Below are positions 4,824-11,863 of a stretch of DNA of 35,213 nucleotides, one piece after another (position 1 is the first letter of the stretch; each line of letters opens with the position of its first letter). This stretch comes from a virus: IMG/VR virus record IMGVR_UViG_3300035703_000253, positions 1 through 35,213 of that record; one strand, given 5' to 3'. The position numbers and the translations under genes were made by a program. Below the pieces are notes generated by a model. It was not told where the DNA came from, searched no databases, and saw only the letters and a list, made by a program, of their open reading frames with translations.

Positions 4824-6880
4824 AGCCAGAGCTCACCGCTATAGTTGCCGTCGAGAAGGTTCTCGAGTTGGCAAAGAAAGTCCCTGTTTTCCCATGTAGG
4901 AGGCAAGATGAAAAAGACAGCCAAGGCCGCATCCTCAAGGCAAAAAGCCCGTACACCAAAAACGGCTTCAAAGATGCCACGCAAGACGAAGCCCAGATCA
5001 AGCGTTGGTGGAGCGACCGTCCCGACGCACTCGTGGGCGTCCCCACAGGAAGCGTCACCCGACTCGTCGTCATCGACTACGATCATCGAGCGGCTACTGA
5101 ATCGGCTCAAGAGTGGCTGGTCGAGCATCAAGCCGAGCTGACCCAAACCCGAGTCCACCAGACGGGCGGTGGTAGCGGCGGCAGGCACTACCTCTTCAAA
5201 GCACCACCGGGCGTCAAGATCAGAGGCGGTGCGTCCGTCGTACTCGGCAAGGTCAAGCGCACAGGACTCGACATCCGCGCTGAGGGTGGCTACGTCATCT
5301 GGTGGCCGCTGCACTTTGGGCAGCAGGGGCCGCTTGAGGAGGTGCAGCCGCTACCGGCGGGGCTTATCGACGAGCGGCGCATGGACTTGGAGCTGCCCGC
5401 AGAGGTCGCGGCGAAACTGCCGCCACGGCCTGGTACCAGTCAAGACTTCCAGCGCGACTTGCCGCGTATCACCGAGGCGCTCGCCTTTATCGACCCTGCT
5501 GACTATGACCCGTGGCTCATGGTAGGCATGGCACTGCATCACGCCTCCGGTGGTGCCGATGACGGGCTGGAACTGTGGGATGCGTGGTCAAGCGGCGGCA
5601 TCACGGGCGTACTGCCCGCGTCGTATGCTGGTCGCGCCGACATCGAGTACCGCTGGCAGTCGTTCCACCTAGACCGTGGCGGCGGGGTCACGCTCGGTAG
5701 CCTCTTTAACGCCGCCAAGGCGGGCGGCTGGGTCAACGTACCCGAGGCCGTGCGCTTAGGGCCGCCGAAGCGGGAGGAGCCAGAGGACTTCCGTAGTTAC
5801 GACAACCTACCCGAGGCGCGTGGCATGGAGCCAGTGCGAGAGCCAGAACTTCCTGCGCAAAGCATGACACCGAGTGGCATAGTCACCAGCCGCCGTCTCA
5901 TCCTGCGCCCCATCGGCGAGATCGTGACCGAGCGGCGCGAGGCGACGTGGCTGATCCATAACGTGATCGAGGCGAACGTGCTCGCCGTGCTCGCCGGGCC
6001 GCGCGCCAGCTTCAAGTCGTTTATCGCCTTGGACTGGGCCATGCGTATTGCGGCGGCTGATAATCCTGTGGTCATCCTGTCGGGCGAGGGGGCCGGTTTG
6101 GGTCGTCGCGCTGAAGCATGGATGCAGGAGCACGGCAAGGGGCGCGACCTGGAAGAACTGCGGCTCATGGCGCTGGAGTCTGTCGCCAACCTTAACGCCG
6201 AGGAAGAGATGTCCATGCTCCAGCAGTCGATCGACGAGGCGGGCATACGACCGGCGCTCGTGATCGTGGACACGTTTAGTAAGTTCAGCGCAGGTCTGGA
6301 TGAGAACTCCAACCAAGAGGTCGCGGAGTATCTATCCAAACTGACCATCGGGCTGCGCGAGCGGTATACCTCGACCGTGCTGCTGGTGGCGCACTCTGGG
6401 CATGGCGATTCCAAGCGACCACGCGGCGCGTCGGCGCTCATGGCTAACCCAGACGCGGAGTACATCGTCGAGCGGCCCGACATTCAGGGCATGGCGGTGA
6501 ACGTGACCCGTGAGCGGTTCAAGGACACCGCGTCGATGTCTCCACTTGGATACGAGGCCGTCGAGGTTGACCTCGGGCGCGTCGATCGGTACGGGGAGGC
6601 GGTCAAGTCGTTGGTCATGCGACCGACGGATGCGGTCGTTGCGACCAAGAAGGTGACGCCGCAGGGGAAGGTGCAGAAGATGATCCTTGAGGCGCTGCGG
6701 TCGCGTCAGAGGGCGTCTGAGGCGACCCTGATTTGGACAATGGCTGACCTGCGCCAAGTGGGCAAGGACTGTGGGCAGAGCAAGCAATCTGTCCACAAGG
6801 CGGTCGAATCCATGGCGATGAGCCCGTTCCTGACCAGCACGATAGGTGGCTTTAGGCTCTCCGAGGAGGGCTTAAAGTGA
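4820..6880 (+). CDS. Primase-polymerase / RepA-like helicase fusion
   Basis: A 686-residue replication protein with three parts. Residues 10-185 are a bifunctional primase-polymerase domain: a WWSDRPDALVGVPTG segment, the metal-binding DYD at 86-88, GRHYLF (H123) and LDIRAEGGYVI (D151). Residues 213-305 resemble the primase C-terminal PriCT-2 helical domain. Residues 365-560 are a RecA-fold (AAA_25/RepA-like) helicase with Walker A GPRASFKS (393-400), Walker B LVIVD (480-484) and a VAHSGHG sensor region. The last 80 residues look like a winged helix. In Walker A, Phe replaces the Gly before Lys; SFKS variants occur in this helicase group. The start ATG 4820 overlaps the regulator stop. No DNA polymerase gene is seen, so elongation probably uses the host polymerase. 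Confidence 0.85.
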   Translation: MKPELTAIVAVEKVLELAKKVPVFPCRRQDEKDSQGRILKAKSPYTKNGFKDATQDEAQIKRWWSDRPDALVGVPTGSVTRLVVIDYDHRAATESAQEWLVEHQAELTQTRVHQTGGGSGGRHYLFKAPPGVKIRGGASVVLGKVKRTGLDIRAEGGYVIWWPLHFGQQGPLEEVQPLPAGLIDERRMDLELPAEVAAKLPPRPGTSQDFQRDLPRITEALAFIDPADYDPWLMVGMALHHASGGADDGLELWDAWSSGGITGVLPASYAGRADIEYRWQSFHLDRGGGVTLGSLFNAAKAGGWVNVPEAVRLGPPKREEPEDFRSYDNLPEARGMEPVREPELPAQSMTPSGIVTSRRLILRPIGEIVTERREATWLIHNVIEANVLAVLAGPRASFKSFIALDWAMRIAAADNPVVILSGEGAGLGRRAEAWMQEHGKGRDLEELRLMALESVANLNAEEEMSMLQQSIDEAGIRPALVIVDTFSKFSAGLDENSNQEVAEYLSKLTIGLRERYTSTVLLVAHSGHGDSKRPRGASALMANPDAEYIVERPDIQGMAVNVTRERFKDTASMSPLGYEAVEVDLGRVDRYGEAVKSLVMRPTDAVVATKKVTPQGKVQKMILEALRSRQRASEATLIWTMADLRQVGKDCGQSKQSVHKAVESMAMSPFLTSTIGGFRLSEEGLK

Positions 6881-6882
6881 GC

Positions 6883-6991
6883 GGTCAAAAAGGTCAACTC
6901 GGTCAAATTTTGACCGATTTTTTACCGTCCATGCGGTCAAAAAGGTCAAAAAACCCTATAAGGGTTTTGACTTTTGACCATGGATTTGACC
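6883..6991. repeat. Iteron-like GGTCAA cluster, candidate replication origin
   Basis: Five direct GGTCAA copies (6883, 6892, 6901, 6935, 6944) and three inverted TTGACC copies (6910, 6974, 6986), plus one TTGACT (6967), lie within 109 bases. The direct copies have exact 9-base spacing. The block includes a 19-base perfect palindrome (6899-6917) and a long imperfect hairpin (6935-6979). It starts three bases after the stop of the primase-helicase. Clustered iterons next to an initiator or helicase gene are typical of phage and plasmid origins. Confidence 0.55.
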
Positions 6992-7006
6992 GGCATGGGA
7001 GGGAAT

Positions 7007-7240
7007 GTGAGTCGTAAGGGAGTTACGCCGAGGTACAAGACTGGCGGTGGGTCTGTTGTAAAGATGCAACAACCTATTGCTGATACGCCACTGGCGAAAA
7101 GGATGGTCGAGGCAGAGGGGCCGGAGATGCTGGCGCTGATGAAAACCTTTCAGGTGGAGTTTGGTGCCAAGTTGGTCTGGTTCAAGGATGGCGATGGCGA
7201 GGTCGGAAAGAAACCGGAGTACGTCAGTGACGCAGGGTAA
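7007..7240 (+). CDS. Small protein of unknown function
   Basis: A reading frame of about 77 residues following the iteron cluster. I chose GTG 7007, preceded by GGGAGGG at 6997-7003; an ATG at 6980 is in frame but would place its first codons within the repeat block. The protein is basic at the N-terminus (SRKGVTPRYKTGGG), has a helical middle (residues 28-55) and an acidic/basic C-terminal tail. No family recognised. It overlaps the next gene by 14 bases. Its translation start so close to the repeats could link its expression to whatever binds there. Confidence 0.5.
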   Translation: MSRKGVTPRYKTGGGSVVKMQQPIADTPLAKRMVEAEGPEMLALMKTFQVEFGAKLVWFKDGDGEVGKKPEYVSDAG

Positions 7241-7511
7241 GTTAAACCTGACCGGGCCGTTGACTTGGGAGGACTCAGACTTCTGGGGTAAGACCTCGGC
7301 CTGTCGTCGGTTCTCAATCCGTGGGCAGACGATCAACGGCAAGCAGGAGTTCGTCCTGTGGCGACGGTCAGACGACGGCAGGGTGATCCCTAAGCACTTG
7401 GGGTCGTTCGACACTTTTGAGGCGGCTGCGGCTGAGGCTGACGAACACAAGTACCGCGACCCTCCGAAACGGAATGGCATCCACGACTGGAAGTCGAGGT
7501 GGGACAAATGA
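7227..7511 (+). CDS. Small AP2-like or unknown DNA-associated protein
   Basis: A 94-residue protein. GTG 7227 is chosen because GGAG (7216-7219) lies seven bases before it. The core, about residues 25-75, has a three-strand look: FSIRGQTINGKQEFVLWRR, then HLGSFDTFEAAAAEADEH, where a strand is followed by an Ala-rich helix. This layout (strand-strand-strand, then an EAAAAEAD helix) resembles the small AP2-type DNA-binding units found in phage HNH and integrase proteins, but the match is weak. It ends in a basic WKSRWDK and overlaps the next gene by ATGA. Confidence 0.5.
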   Translation: MTQGKLNLTGPLTWEDSDFWGKTSACRRFSIRGQTINGKQEFVLWRRSDDGRVIPKHLGSFDTFEAAAAEADEHKYRDPPKRNGIHDWKSRWDK

Positions 7512-7873
7512 AACTCTGCCCAATCTGTTTGACTGCCAACACGGGCGGTCGTCCTCACGCTTGGCACAAGACTGCGCATCGGAAAAAGAACTACACGCCT
7601 GAGCAGGTTGCTGAGATGGCGCGGCAAGCGATTGAACACAATCAGGTCAAGGCCATCATCTGCGATGCGGTGGACGAATCAAGGCAGCCAGATGGTTGGC
7701 AGCCTAAGCCGAGAAAGTCTCGGAAGGAATACCATCGAGAGTATTACTGGCGTCATGTCACGATCAGACGGAAGCAACGAGTGACGAGCAAGATGCTGCG
7801 AAAGAAACTCAAGCCCTTGATTGCTGACCTATGCCATGCGGTAGACTTGGGCAGGATTAGCGCAACGTGGTGA
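7508..7873 (+). CDS. Basic protein with a CPIC zinc-knuckle-like start
   Basis: A 121-residue, very basic protein. It starts MKLCPIC, giving one CxxC pair, followed by histidines at about residues 17, 20 and 24 that could complete a zinc site. The middle carries a helix YTPEQVAEMARQAIEHN, and the C-terminal half is Lys/Arg-rich (KPRKSRKEYHREYYWR). This is consistent with nucleic-acid binding; no nuclease motif is visible. ATG 7508 overlaps the upstream stop. No family recognised. Confidence 0.55.
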   Translation: MKLCPICLTANTGGRPHAWHKTAHRKKNYTPEQVAEMARQAIEHNQVKAIICDAVDESRQPDGWQPKPRKSRKEYHREYYWRHVTIRRKQRVTSKMLRKKLKPLIADLCHAVDLGRISATW

Positions 7874-7874
7874 G

Positions 7875-8204
7875 ATGATGGGCAAACGACAACGGCAGAG
7901 AGGGGCTGAGACAGAACGGGAAGTCTGTGAGAAGTTAGCCGAAGGAACCGGCTGGATCGTCAAGCGTGAACTTGGGCAGGCCAGAGATGGTGGCTGCGAC
8001 ATTCGCCTTGCGCAGTTCGTGCTTGAGGTGAAGCGACGAAAGAGCATCGCCGTGTACGAGTGGATCGACCAAGCCACAGCAGCCTGTGCGCCGCCTCACG
8101 AAGTGCCGGTCGTCATCTGCCGTGGCGATAAGCGAGAGTTCCTCGTCATTCAGCGCCTTGAGGACTGGATGAAGATGGCGAAGAAAGAGTTACCGGACAG
8201 ATGA
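7875..8204 (+). CDS. Hjc-type Holliday junction resolvase-like PD-(D/E)XK nuclease
   Basis: A 109-residue nuclease-like protein with the compact PD-(D/E)XK layout of archaeal-type Holliday junction resolvases and related phage endonucleases: E15 in a RGAETEREV helix, D42 in DGGCDI, and the E51-x-K53 pair in VLEVKRRK, followed by a YEWIDQA helix. Such enzymes cut branched DNA before packaging and would fit with the exonuclease and SSB-like protein on the other strand. Start is ATG 7875 or the adjacent ATG 7878. Its stop overlaps the zinc-ribbon gene by ATGA. A VRR-NUC-type nuclease is the main alternative. Confidence 0.65.
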   Translation: MMGKRQRQRGAETEREVCEKLAEGTGWIVKRELGQARDGGCDIRLAQFVLEVKRRKSIAVYEWIDQATAACAPPHEVPVVICRGDKREFLVIQRLEDWMKMAKKELPDR

Positions 8205-8500
8205 AATGCCCAAAGTGTGGGAAACCGAGCGAGGTCGTGAAGGTCTACCAGTTCCCGACCGAGGCGAGAAGACGGCGCGAGTGTATGAGCTGCGGGCTCA
8301 GATTCTCCACGAGCGAGCGCGTCTGGCGGCGAGTCTACGCCGAAGAGGTCAAGGCCAAGAATCAGGTGCGCCTCTCGAGGAAGGTGGATCAAACGGAACG
8401 ACCGAGAAAGACCTACTCGAACTTTGATGTCGTCGCCTTGGAGGGCTATGACTTGGACTACGAAGACGTTTCAACCTATGTGCATGTGAGTGACGACTAA
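8201..8500 (+). CDS. NrdR-like zinc-ribbon protein
   Basis: A 99-residue protein whose first 45 residues copy the N-terminal zinc ribbon of NrdR: CPKC at residues 3-6, RRRRECMSC with C28 and C31, then GLRFSTSERV. Full NrdR goes on into an ATP-cone, which is absent here; instead the tail is short, charged and acidic at the end (YEDVSTYVHVSDD). NrdR binds promoters of ribonucleotide reductase genes, so a truncated phage version could compete for host sites, or serve as a late-gene regulator just upstream of terminase. That is inference. It overlaps the small terminase start by one base (TAATG). Confidence 0.7.
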   Translation: MKCPKCGKPSEVVKVYQFPTEARRRRECMSCGLRFSTSERVWRRVYAEEVKAKNQVRLSRKVDQTERPRKTYSNFDVVALEGYDLDYEDVSTYVHVSDD

Positions 8501-9015
8501 TGGCAGGCACACCAATCAAGCGAGCGCGGCAAGAGAAGGCACTGGCGATCCTTTCCAAGCCAGATTTCTGGGAGCAACTTTGGGAGCATCTGGCTGAAGG
8601 CAACACGCTGCGATCATTCGTGAGCGGCAGTGATGTGCCTTACGGCGTGCTATGGCGAAAGATGCAGTCTGATCCAGTCTTGATGGAGCGGTACGAGATC
8701 GTGCGCAACGCCAGGGCGCTTGCGAATGCCGAGCGCATCGAGGCGCTGGCTGACAAGGTTGAGACAGAGCAGATTGATCCGAACGCTGCGAAGGTAGCGA
8801 TGGGTGCGAGGCAGTGGCTTGCTGAGCGAATGGATCCAAAACGATGGGGCAACAAGGTGCAGCAAGACGTGCGCATCACTGACACCACGCAATTGCATCT
8901 GCAAGCGGTGCGTGACCTCATGCGAACGGTGAGCGTCGTGGAGCCTGAAAACCTGACGCGCGACACAGCGGAAGGCGCGTCGCCACAGGCGCGCGCATCT
9001 TCAGAATCCGAGTAA
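8500..9015 (+). CDS. terS: Terminase small subunit
   Basis: A 171-residue protein of the Sf6 gp1/P22-like small terminase type. The N-terminal helical region (residues 1-55) has a DNA-binding helix-turn-helix look (LAEGNTLRSFVSGSDVPYGVLW); the middle has NAERIEALADKVE and the family-typical AKVAMGARQWLAERMDPKRWGNK segment (about residues 97-119); a variable tail follows. It forms rings that recognise the packaging site and stimulate the large subunit. It directly precedes the terminase large subunit, separated by 284 non-coding bases that probably hold the packaging or promoter signals. Confidence 0.85.
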   Translation: MAGTPIKRARQEKALAILSKPDFWEQLWEHLAEGNTLRSFVSGSDVPYGVLWRKMQSDPVLMERYEIVRNARALANAERIEALADKVETEQIDPNAAKVAMGARQWLAERMDPKRWGNKVQQDVRITDTTQLHLQAVRDLMRTVSVVEPENLTRDTAEGASPQARASSESE

Positions 9016-9026
9016 TGTTATAACAT
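9015..9026. promoter_or_regulatory. 12-bp perfect palindrome ATGTTATAACAT
   Basis: A self-complementary 12-mer directly overlapping the terS stop codon, followed by a further ATAACA. It is short and AT-rich in a GC-rich genome, the form expected of a protein-binding half-site pair. Too short for a stable RNA hairpin. Role unknown. Confidence 0.35.
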
Positions 9027-9125
9027 AACATCAATTTTATGCACGATCGCCGAAGTTCTATGCAAACTGTAAAATTACACAACGCGCAAGTTATTGATTT
9101 GTATAGGGTTGTGCGCGGCAGTGCG

Positions 9126-9131
9126 TATAAT
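9126..9131 (+). promoter_or_regulatory. Consensus -10 box TATAAT
   Basis: A perfect -10 hexamer on the plus strand in the terS-terL gap. No good -35 lies 16-18 bases upstream; TTGTGC (9109-9114) is only 11 bases away. It could still be a promoter for terL and the genes after it if an activator replaces the -35 contact. Confidence 0.3.
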
Positions 9132-9232
9132 ACCCATTATGTAAAGTCGTCCACTCTGCGGTCAGCGCGAGCGTAACCCGTTGATTCCTAACGAAACAGC
9201 CCGCGCGACCGGCGCGACAGCCCGCGAAACCA

Positions 9233-9261
9233 CCCCCCCGGGGGGTACCCCCTGCCGGGGG
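9233..9261. other. C7-G6-TA-C5-TGCC-G5 tract
   Basis: Seven C, six G, TA, five C, TGCC and five G follow one another; C6G6 at 9234-9245 is a perfect 12-bp palindrome, and the G6 block can pair with the following C5 or the last G5 with C5. It precedes the terL start by about 40 bases. There is no T-run after it, so a simple rho-independent terminator is unlikely. Confidence 0.6.
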
Positions 9262-9299
9262 CGGCGCGCGGCTAACCCCACATAGGCCGATTTGAAAAA

Positions 9300-10697
9300 A
9301 TGCAAAATCCGTACCTCGATTTCGTTAAACGCTACCACAAGGCTCCTGTGGCCTTTGTGGAGGAAGTCCTTGGGGTGACGCCAGACCCATGGCAAAAACG
9401 GCTCCTAGAGCTTCTGGCTGCGGGAGAACGCAAAGTCTCGGTCAGATCAGGCCACGGGACGGGCAAATCCACCGTCGCCTCGTGGGCCATGCTCTGGTTC
9501 ATGCTCACCCGCGTACCCGTCAAAGTGGTCGTCACCGCCCCGACGGCAAGCCAGTTGTTCGACGCCCTCTTCGGCGAATGCCGCCGCTGGGCCAAACTGC
9601 TACCCCCCGCCGTGGGGGAGTTGCTCGAAATCAAGTCCGACCGTATCGAATTAAAAGCCAGCCCCGAAGAGTCGTTCATCTCAGCCCGTACCAGTCGCGC
9701 CGAGCAGCCCGACGCCTTGCAAGGTATCCACGCCGAGTGGGTGCTGCTGGTCGTGGACGAAGCCCCCGGCGTATCGGAGGCCGTCTTCGAATCCGCAGGC
9801 GGCAGCATGTCCGGCCACAACGCCACGACGCTCCTGCTCGGCAACCCCACCCGTACCACCGGGTACTTCTACGACACCTTCCACCGTCTTTCCGGCGAGT
9901 GGAAAAACCTGCACGTTAGTTGCCTCGACTCGCCCCGGGTGAGTGAGGATTACGTCAAGGAGATGTCAAGCCGGTACGGCGAAGGGTCGAACGCCTACCG
10001 TGTGCGCGTCCTGGGCGAGTTCCCCGTCGCCGACGACGACACGTTGATTGGGCTGGAGTTGGCCCAGAGCGCCATCGACCGCGATGTTGTCCAAAACCCC
10101 AACGCCCCCATCCTCTGGGGCTTGGACGTGGCCCGCTTCGGCACCGACTCCTCGGCGCTATGCAAGCGTCAGTCAAACGTCGTGCTGGAGCCGGTCAAGA
10201 CGTGGAAGAACCTTGACCTCATGGCGCTGACCGGCGCGGTGCTGCACGAGTACGAGTCCACCGACCATAAAGACCGCCCTGCTGAAATCCTAATTGACAG
10301 CATCGGCTTGGGCGCAGGTGTCGTGGATCGTCTGCGCGAGTTAAAGTTGCCCGCCCGTGGCATCAACGTCGGCGAGTCGCCCGCCTTCAAGGGGCAGTAC
10401 ATGAACCTACGCGCGGAGCTGTGGAGCAAGGCCAAGGCGTGGCTTGAGGCGCGCGACTGCAAACTGCCGCGTGACGAGCGCCTTGTGAATGAATTATCCT
10501 CGCCACGGTATTCGTTCATGTCAAACGGCAAACTCAAACTTGAGAGCAAGGACGACATGAAGCGACGCGGACTGCGCTCGCCGGACGTGGCCGATGCATT
10601 TGTACTGACGTTTGCGAGCGAGGCGGCGACAGGTGGCGGCGTATACGCGCCGACGTGGACAAAGCCGGTCAAGAGACAGATTCGGGGAGTGGTATGA
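9300..10697 (+). CDS. terL: Terminase large subunit
   Basis: A 465-residue packaging motor. The ATPase half has Walker A SGHGTGKST (residues 50-58) and Walker B VLLVVDEAP (148-156), followed by the LGNPTRTTGYFYD coupling segment (180-192). The RNase H-like nuclease half has D276 in WGLDVARFG, D333 in LIDSIGLGAGVVDRL, and the last acidic pair in SPDVADAF (D429, D432). The length fits the family, so it is intact. The start has no ribosome site upstream (TTTGAAAAAATG), which is odd for an essential gene and may mean weak or regulated translation. It ends with an ATGA overlap to the methyltransferase gene. Confidence 0.95.
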   Translation: MQNPYLDFVKRYHKAPVAFVEEVLGVTPDPWQKRLLELLAAGERKVSVRSGHGTGKSTVASWAMLWFMLTRVPVKVVVTAPTASQLFDALFGECRRWAKLLPPAVGELLEIKSDRIELKASPEESFISARTSRAEQPDALQGIHAEWVLLVVDEAPGVSEAVFESAGGSMSGHNATTLLLGNPTRTTGYFYDTFHRLSGEWKNLHVSCLDSPRVSEDYVKEMSSRYGEGSNAYRVRVLGEFPVADDDTLIGLELAQSAIDRDVVQNPNAPILWGLDVARFGTDSSALCKRQSNVVLEPVKTWKNLDLMALTGAVLHEYESTDHKDRPAEILIDSIGLGAGVVDRLRELKLPARGINVGESPAFKGQYMNLRAELWSKAKAWLEARDCKLPRDERLVNELSSPRYSFMSNGKLKLESKDDMKRRGLRSPDVADAFVLTFASEAATGGGVYAPTWTKPVKRQIRGVV

Positions 10698-11254
10698 GCA
10701 TTGAGCACTTAGGCGGCTACATTCCAGAGGGCGACCGCGCGACGTGGATGCCTGACATCTGGGGTTATCTTGCGCTGACGTACAACATCAAGTCGGTGAT
10801 CGACATTGGCGCCGGGATGGGTCATAACATCCGCTGGTGGCACGACCTGGGCTTTGATGCGCGCGGCGTTGAGGGCCACCCGGTCGCGCTTACCGAAAGC
10901 CCGGTCAAGGAGATTTTGGTTGCGCACGACTACGAAAAGGGGCCATACGACCCGGGCCGCGAGTATGACCTTGCCATTTGCACCGAGTTTGTCGAACACG
11001 TCGAGCAACGCTGCGAGCCGAACTGGTTTGCAACCATGGCGCGCTGCAAGTATGTGCTCATGTGTCACGCCATCCCGGGGCAGGGTGGGCACCACCACGT
11101 CAACGAACAGTTGACCGAGTATTGGATTGACCGTTTTTACGAAAACAACTTCAAATGTGACTGGGTTACGTCTTGCAGATTCCGTGATACGGATAAGCGG
11201 CAGGGGTCTGGCTGGGGGCGCCCAACGCTGCTCTTCTTCGTGAGGGAGTCGTGA
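10694..11254 (+). CDS. SAM-dependent class I methyltransferase
   Basis: A 186-residue protein with the SAM-binding motif I DIGAGMG (residues 37-43) after a SVI strand, an acidic residue ending the second strand (ARGVEGHP), and the CTEFVEHVEQ motif (about residues 95-104) typical of Methyltransf_23/Methyltransf_11-like enzymes. These act on small molecules, sugars or proteins rather than DNA; no DNA-methylase (DPPY/NPPF) motif is present. It is embedded between terL and a glycosyltransferase with ATGA and GTGA overlaps, so it probably belongs to the same sugar-modification cassette, perhaps methylating a glycan or a nucleotide sugar. Target unknown. Confidence 0.75.
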   Translation: MSIEHLGGYIPEGDRATWMPDIWGYLALTYNIKSVIDIGAGMGHNIRWWHDLGFDARGVEGHPVALTESPVKEILVAHDYEKGPYDPGREYDLAICTEFVEHVEQRCEPNWFATMARCKYVLMCHAIPGQGGHHHVNEQLTEYWIDRFYENNFKCDWVTSCRFRDTDKRQGSGWGRPTLLFFVRES

Positions 11255-11859
11255 AGTATTACTGCATCACACTCGCGGAGACTCCAGAGCGCACCGAGCA
11301 CGCCAAAGCGCAGGCGGCCAAAGCCGGTATAGAGTTAGACTTCATTCAAGGCATCTTCGGCAAGACCATGCAGGTCAAGTCCGAGATTCCGATGCACACG
11401 GATTATTACGTCACACGCGGCGCGACGTGTCTCGTCTTGTCGTGGCACATCGCGTGGCAGATTGCGTGGCGCGAGGGTCACGAGGAATTTGTGATCTTTG
11501 AGGATGACTTTATCCTGCCCGATAACTTTAACGAACGCTGGGCCAAGATTCGCGCAGAGATTCCTGACTGGTGCGACCTCGTGTACCTCAACTCTTGCTG
11601 CACCGACCAGAAGCCTGCGAAAAAGGAGTCGGAGAATCTGTGGGAGATTAAGTATCCGCTCTGCACTGCCGCGATCTGGCACCGCCGTCGCGCCATCCCG
11701 ACCTTGCAGCAGTACACGAAGCCCGCCAACACGCCGGTAGATATTCTGCTTGAGTGGTACGCCCTGCCACACCTGCGCGTGCTGACCGCCGTGCCGCCCC
11801 TTGTTTCACAGGCCACGCAAGACCTTGCGGTGCCGATGCCGTCAACGATACACATGTGA
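11251..11859 (+). CDS. Family 25-like glycosyltransferase
   Basis: A 202-residue GT25-type enzyme. It begins with YCITLAETPERTEHAKAQ, the nucleotide-sugar-binding start of the LPS/procollagen glycosyltransferase family, followed by a GATCLVLSWHIAWQ segment that matches the family GC-x-LSH region, and the metal-binding FEDDF (E84-D86). GT25 enzymes transfer galactose or glucose to LPS cores or hydroxylysine. GTG 11251 is chosen because GAGGGAG lies just before it and the GTGA overlap fits the local pattern. In this phage it could decorate virion proteins or alter the host LPS; the neighbours do not decide which. Confidence 0.8.
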   Translation: MKYYCITLAETPERTEHAKAQAAKAGIELDFIQGIFGKTMQVKSEIPMHTDYYVTRGATCLVLSWHIAWQIAWREGHEEFVIFEDDFILPDNFNERWAKIRAEIPDWCDLVYLNSCCTDQKPAKKESENLWEIKYPLCTAAIWHRRRAIPTLQQYTKPANTPVDILLEWYALPHLRVLTAVPPLVSQATQDLAVPMPSTIHM

Positions 11860-11863
11860 GGAG

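Larger units (their letters stand above)
9016..9299. other. 284-bp terS-terL gap, candidate packaging/promoter region
   Basis: This is the longest stretch without a secure gene. It changes from AT-rich (9016-9145) to GC-rich (9150-9285). It holds an AT palindrome (9015-9026), a perfect TATAAT (9126-9131), a 10-bp direct repeat ACAGCCCGCG (9196-9205 and 9217-9226, 21 bp apart, two helix turns) and a C/G tract (9233-9261). An open frame of 45 codons (9039-9176) with an inner ATG at 9060 exists, but its ribosome site is poor. Position between the terminase genes suggests a pac/cos or late promoter region. Confidence 0.5.

Noticed and set aside
9039-9176. 45-codon frame in the terS-terL gap as a gene
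   Set aside because: Poor ribosome site, a consensus -10 box within it and no recognisable domain; kept only as a remark in the gap entry.
9150-9230. tRNA-like segment
   Set aside because: No acceptor stem, T-arm sequence or anticodon arm can be laid out in the GC-rich stretch; no tRNA was noticed elsewhere either.
9233-9261. Rho-independent terminator
   Set aside because: The C/G tract can fold strongly but is followed by GCGGCGCGCG and not by T residues.
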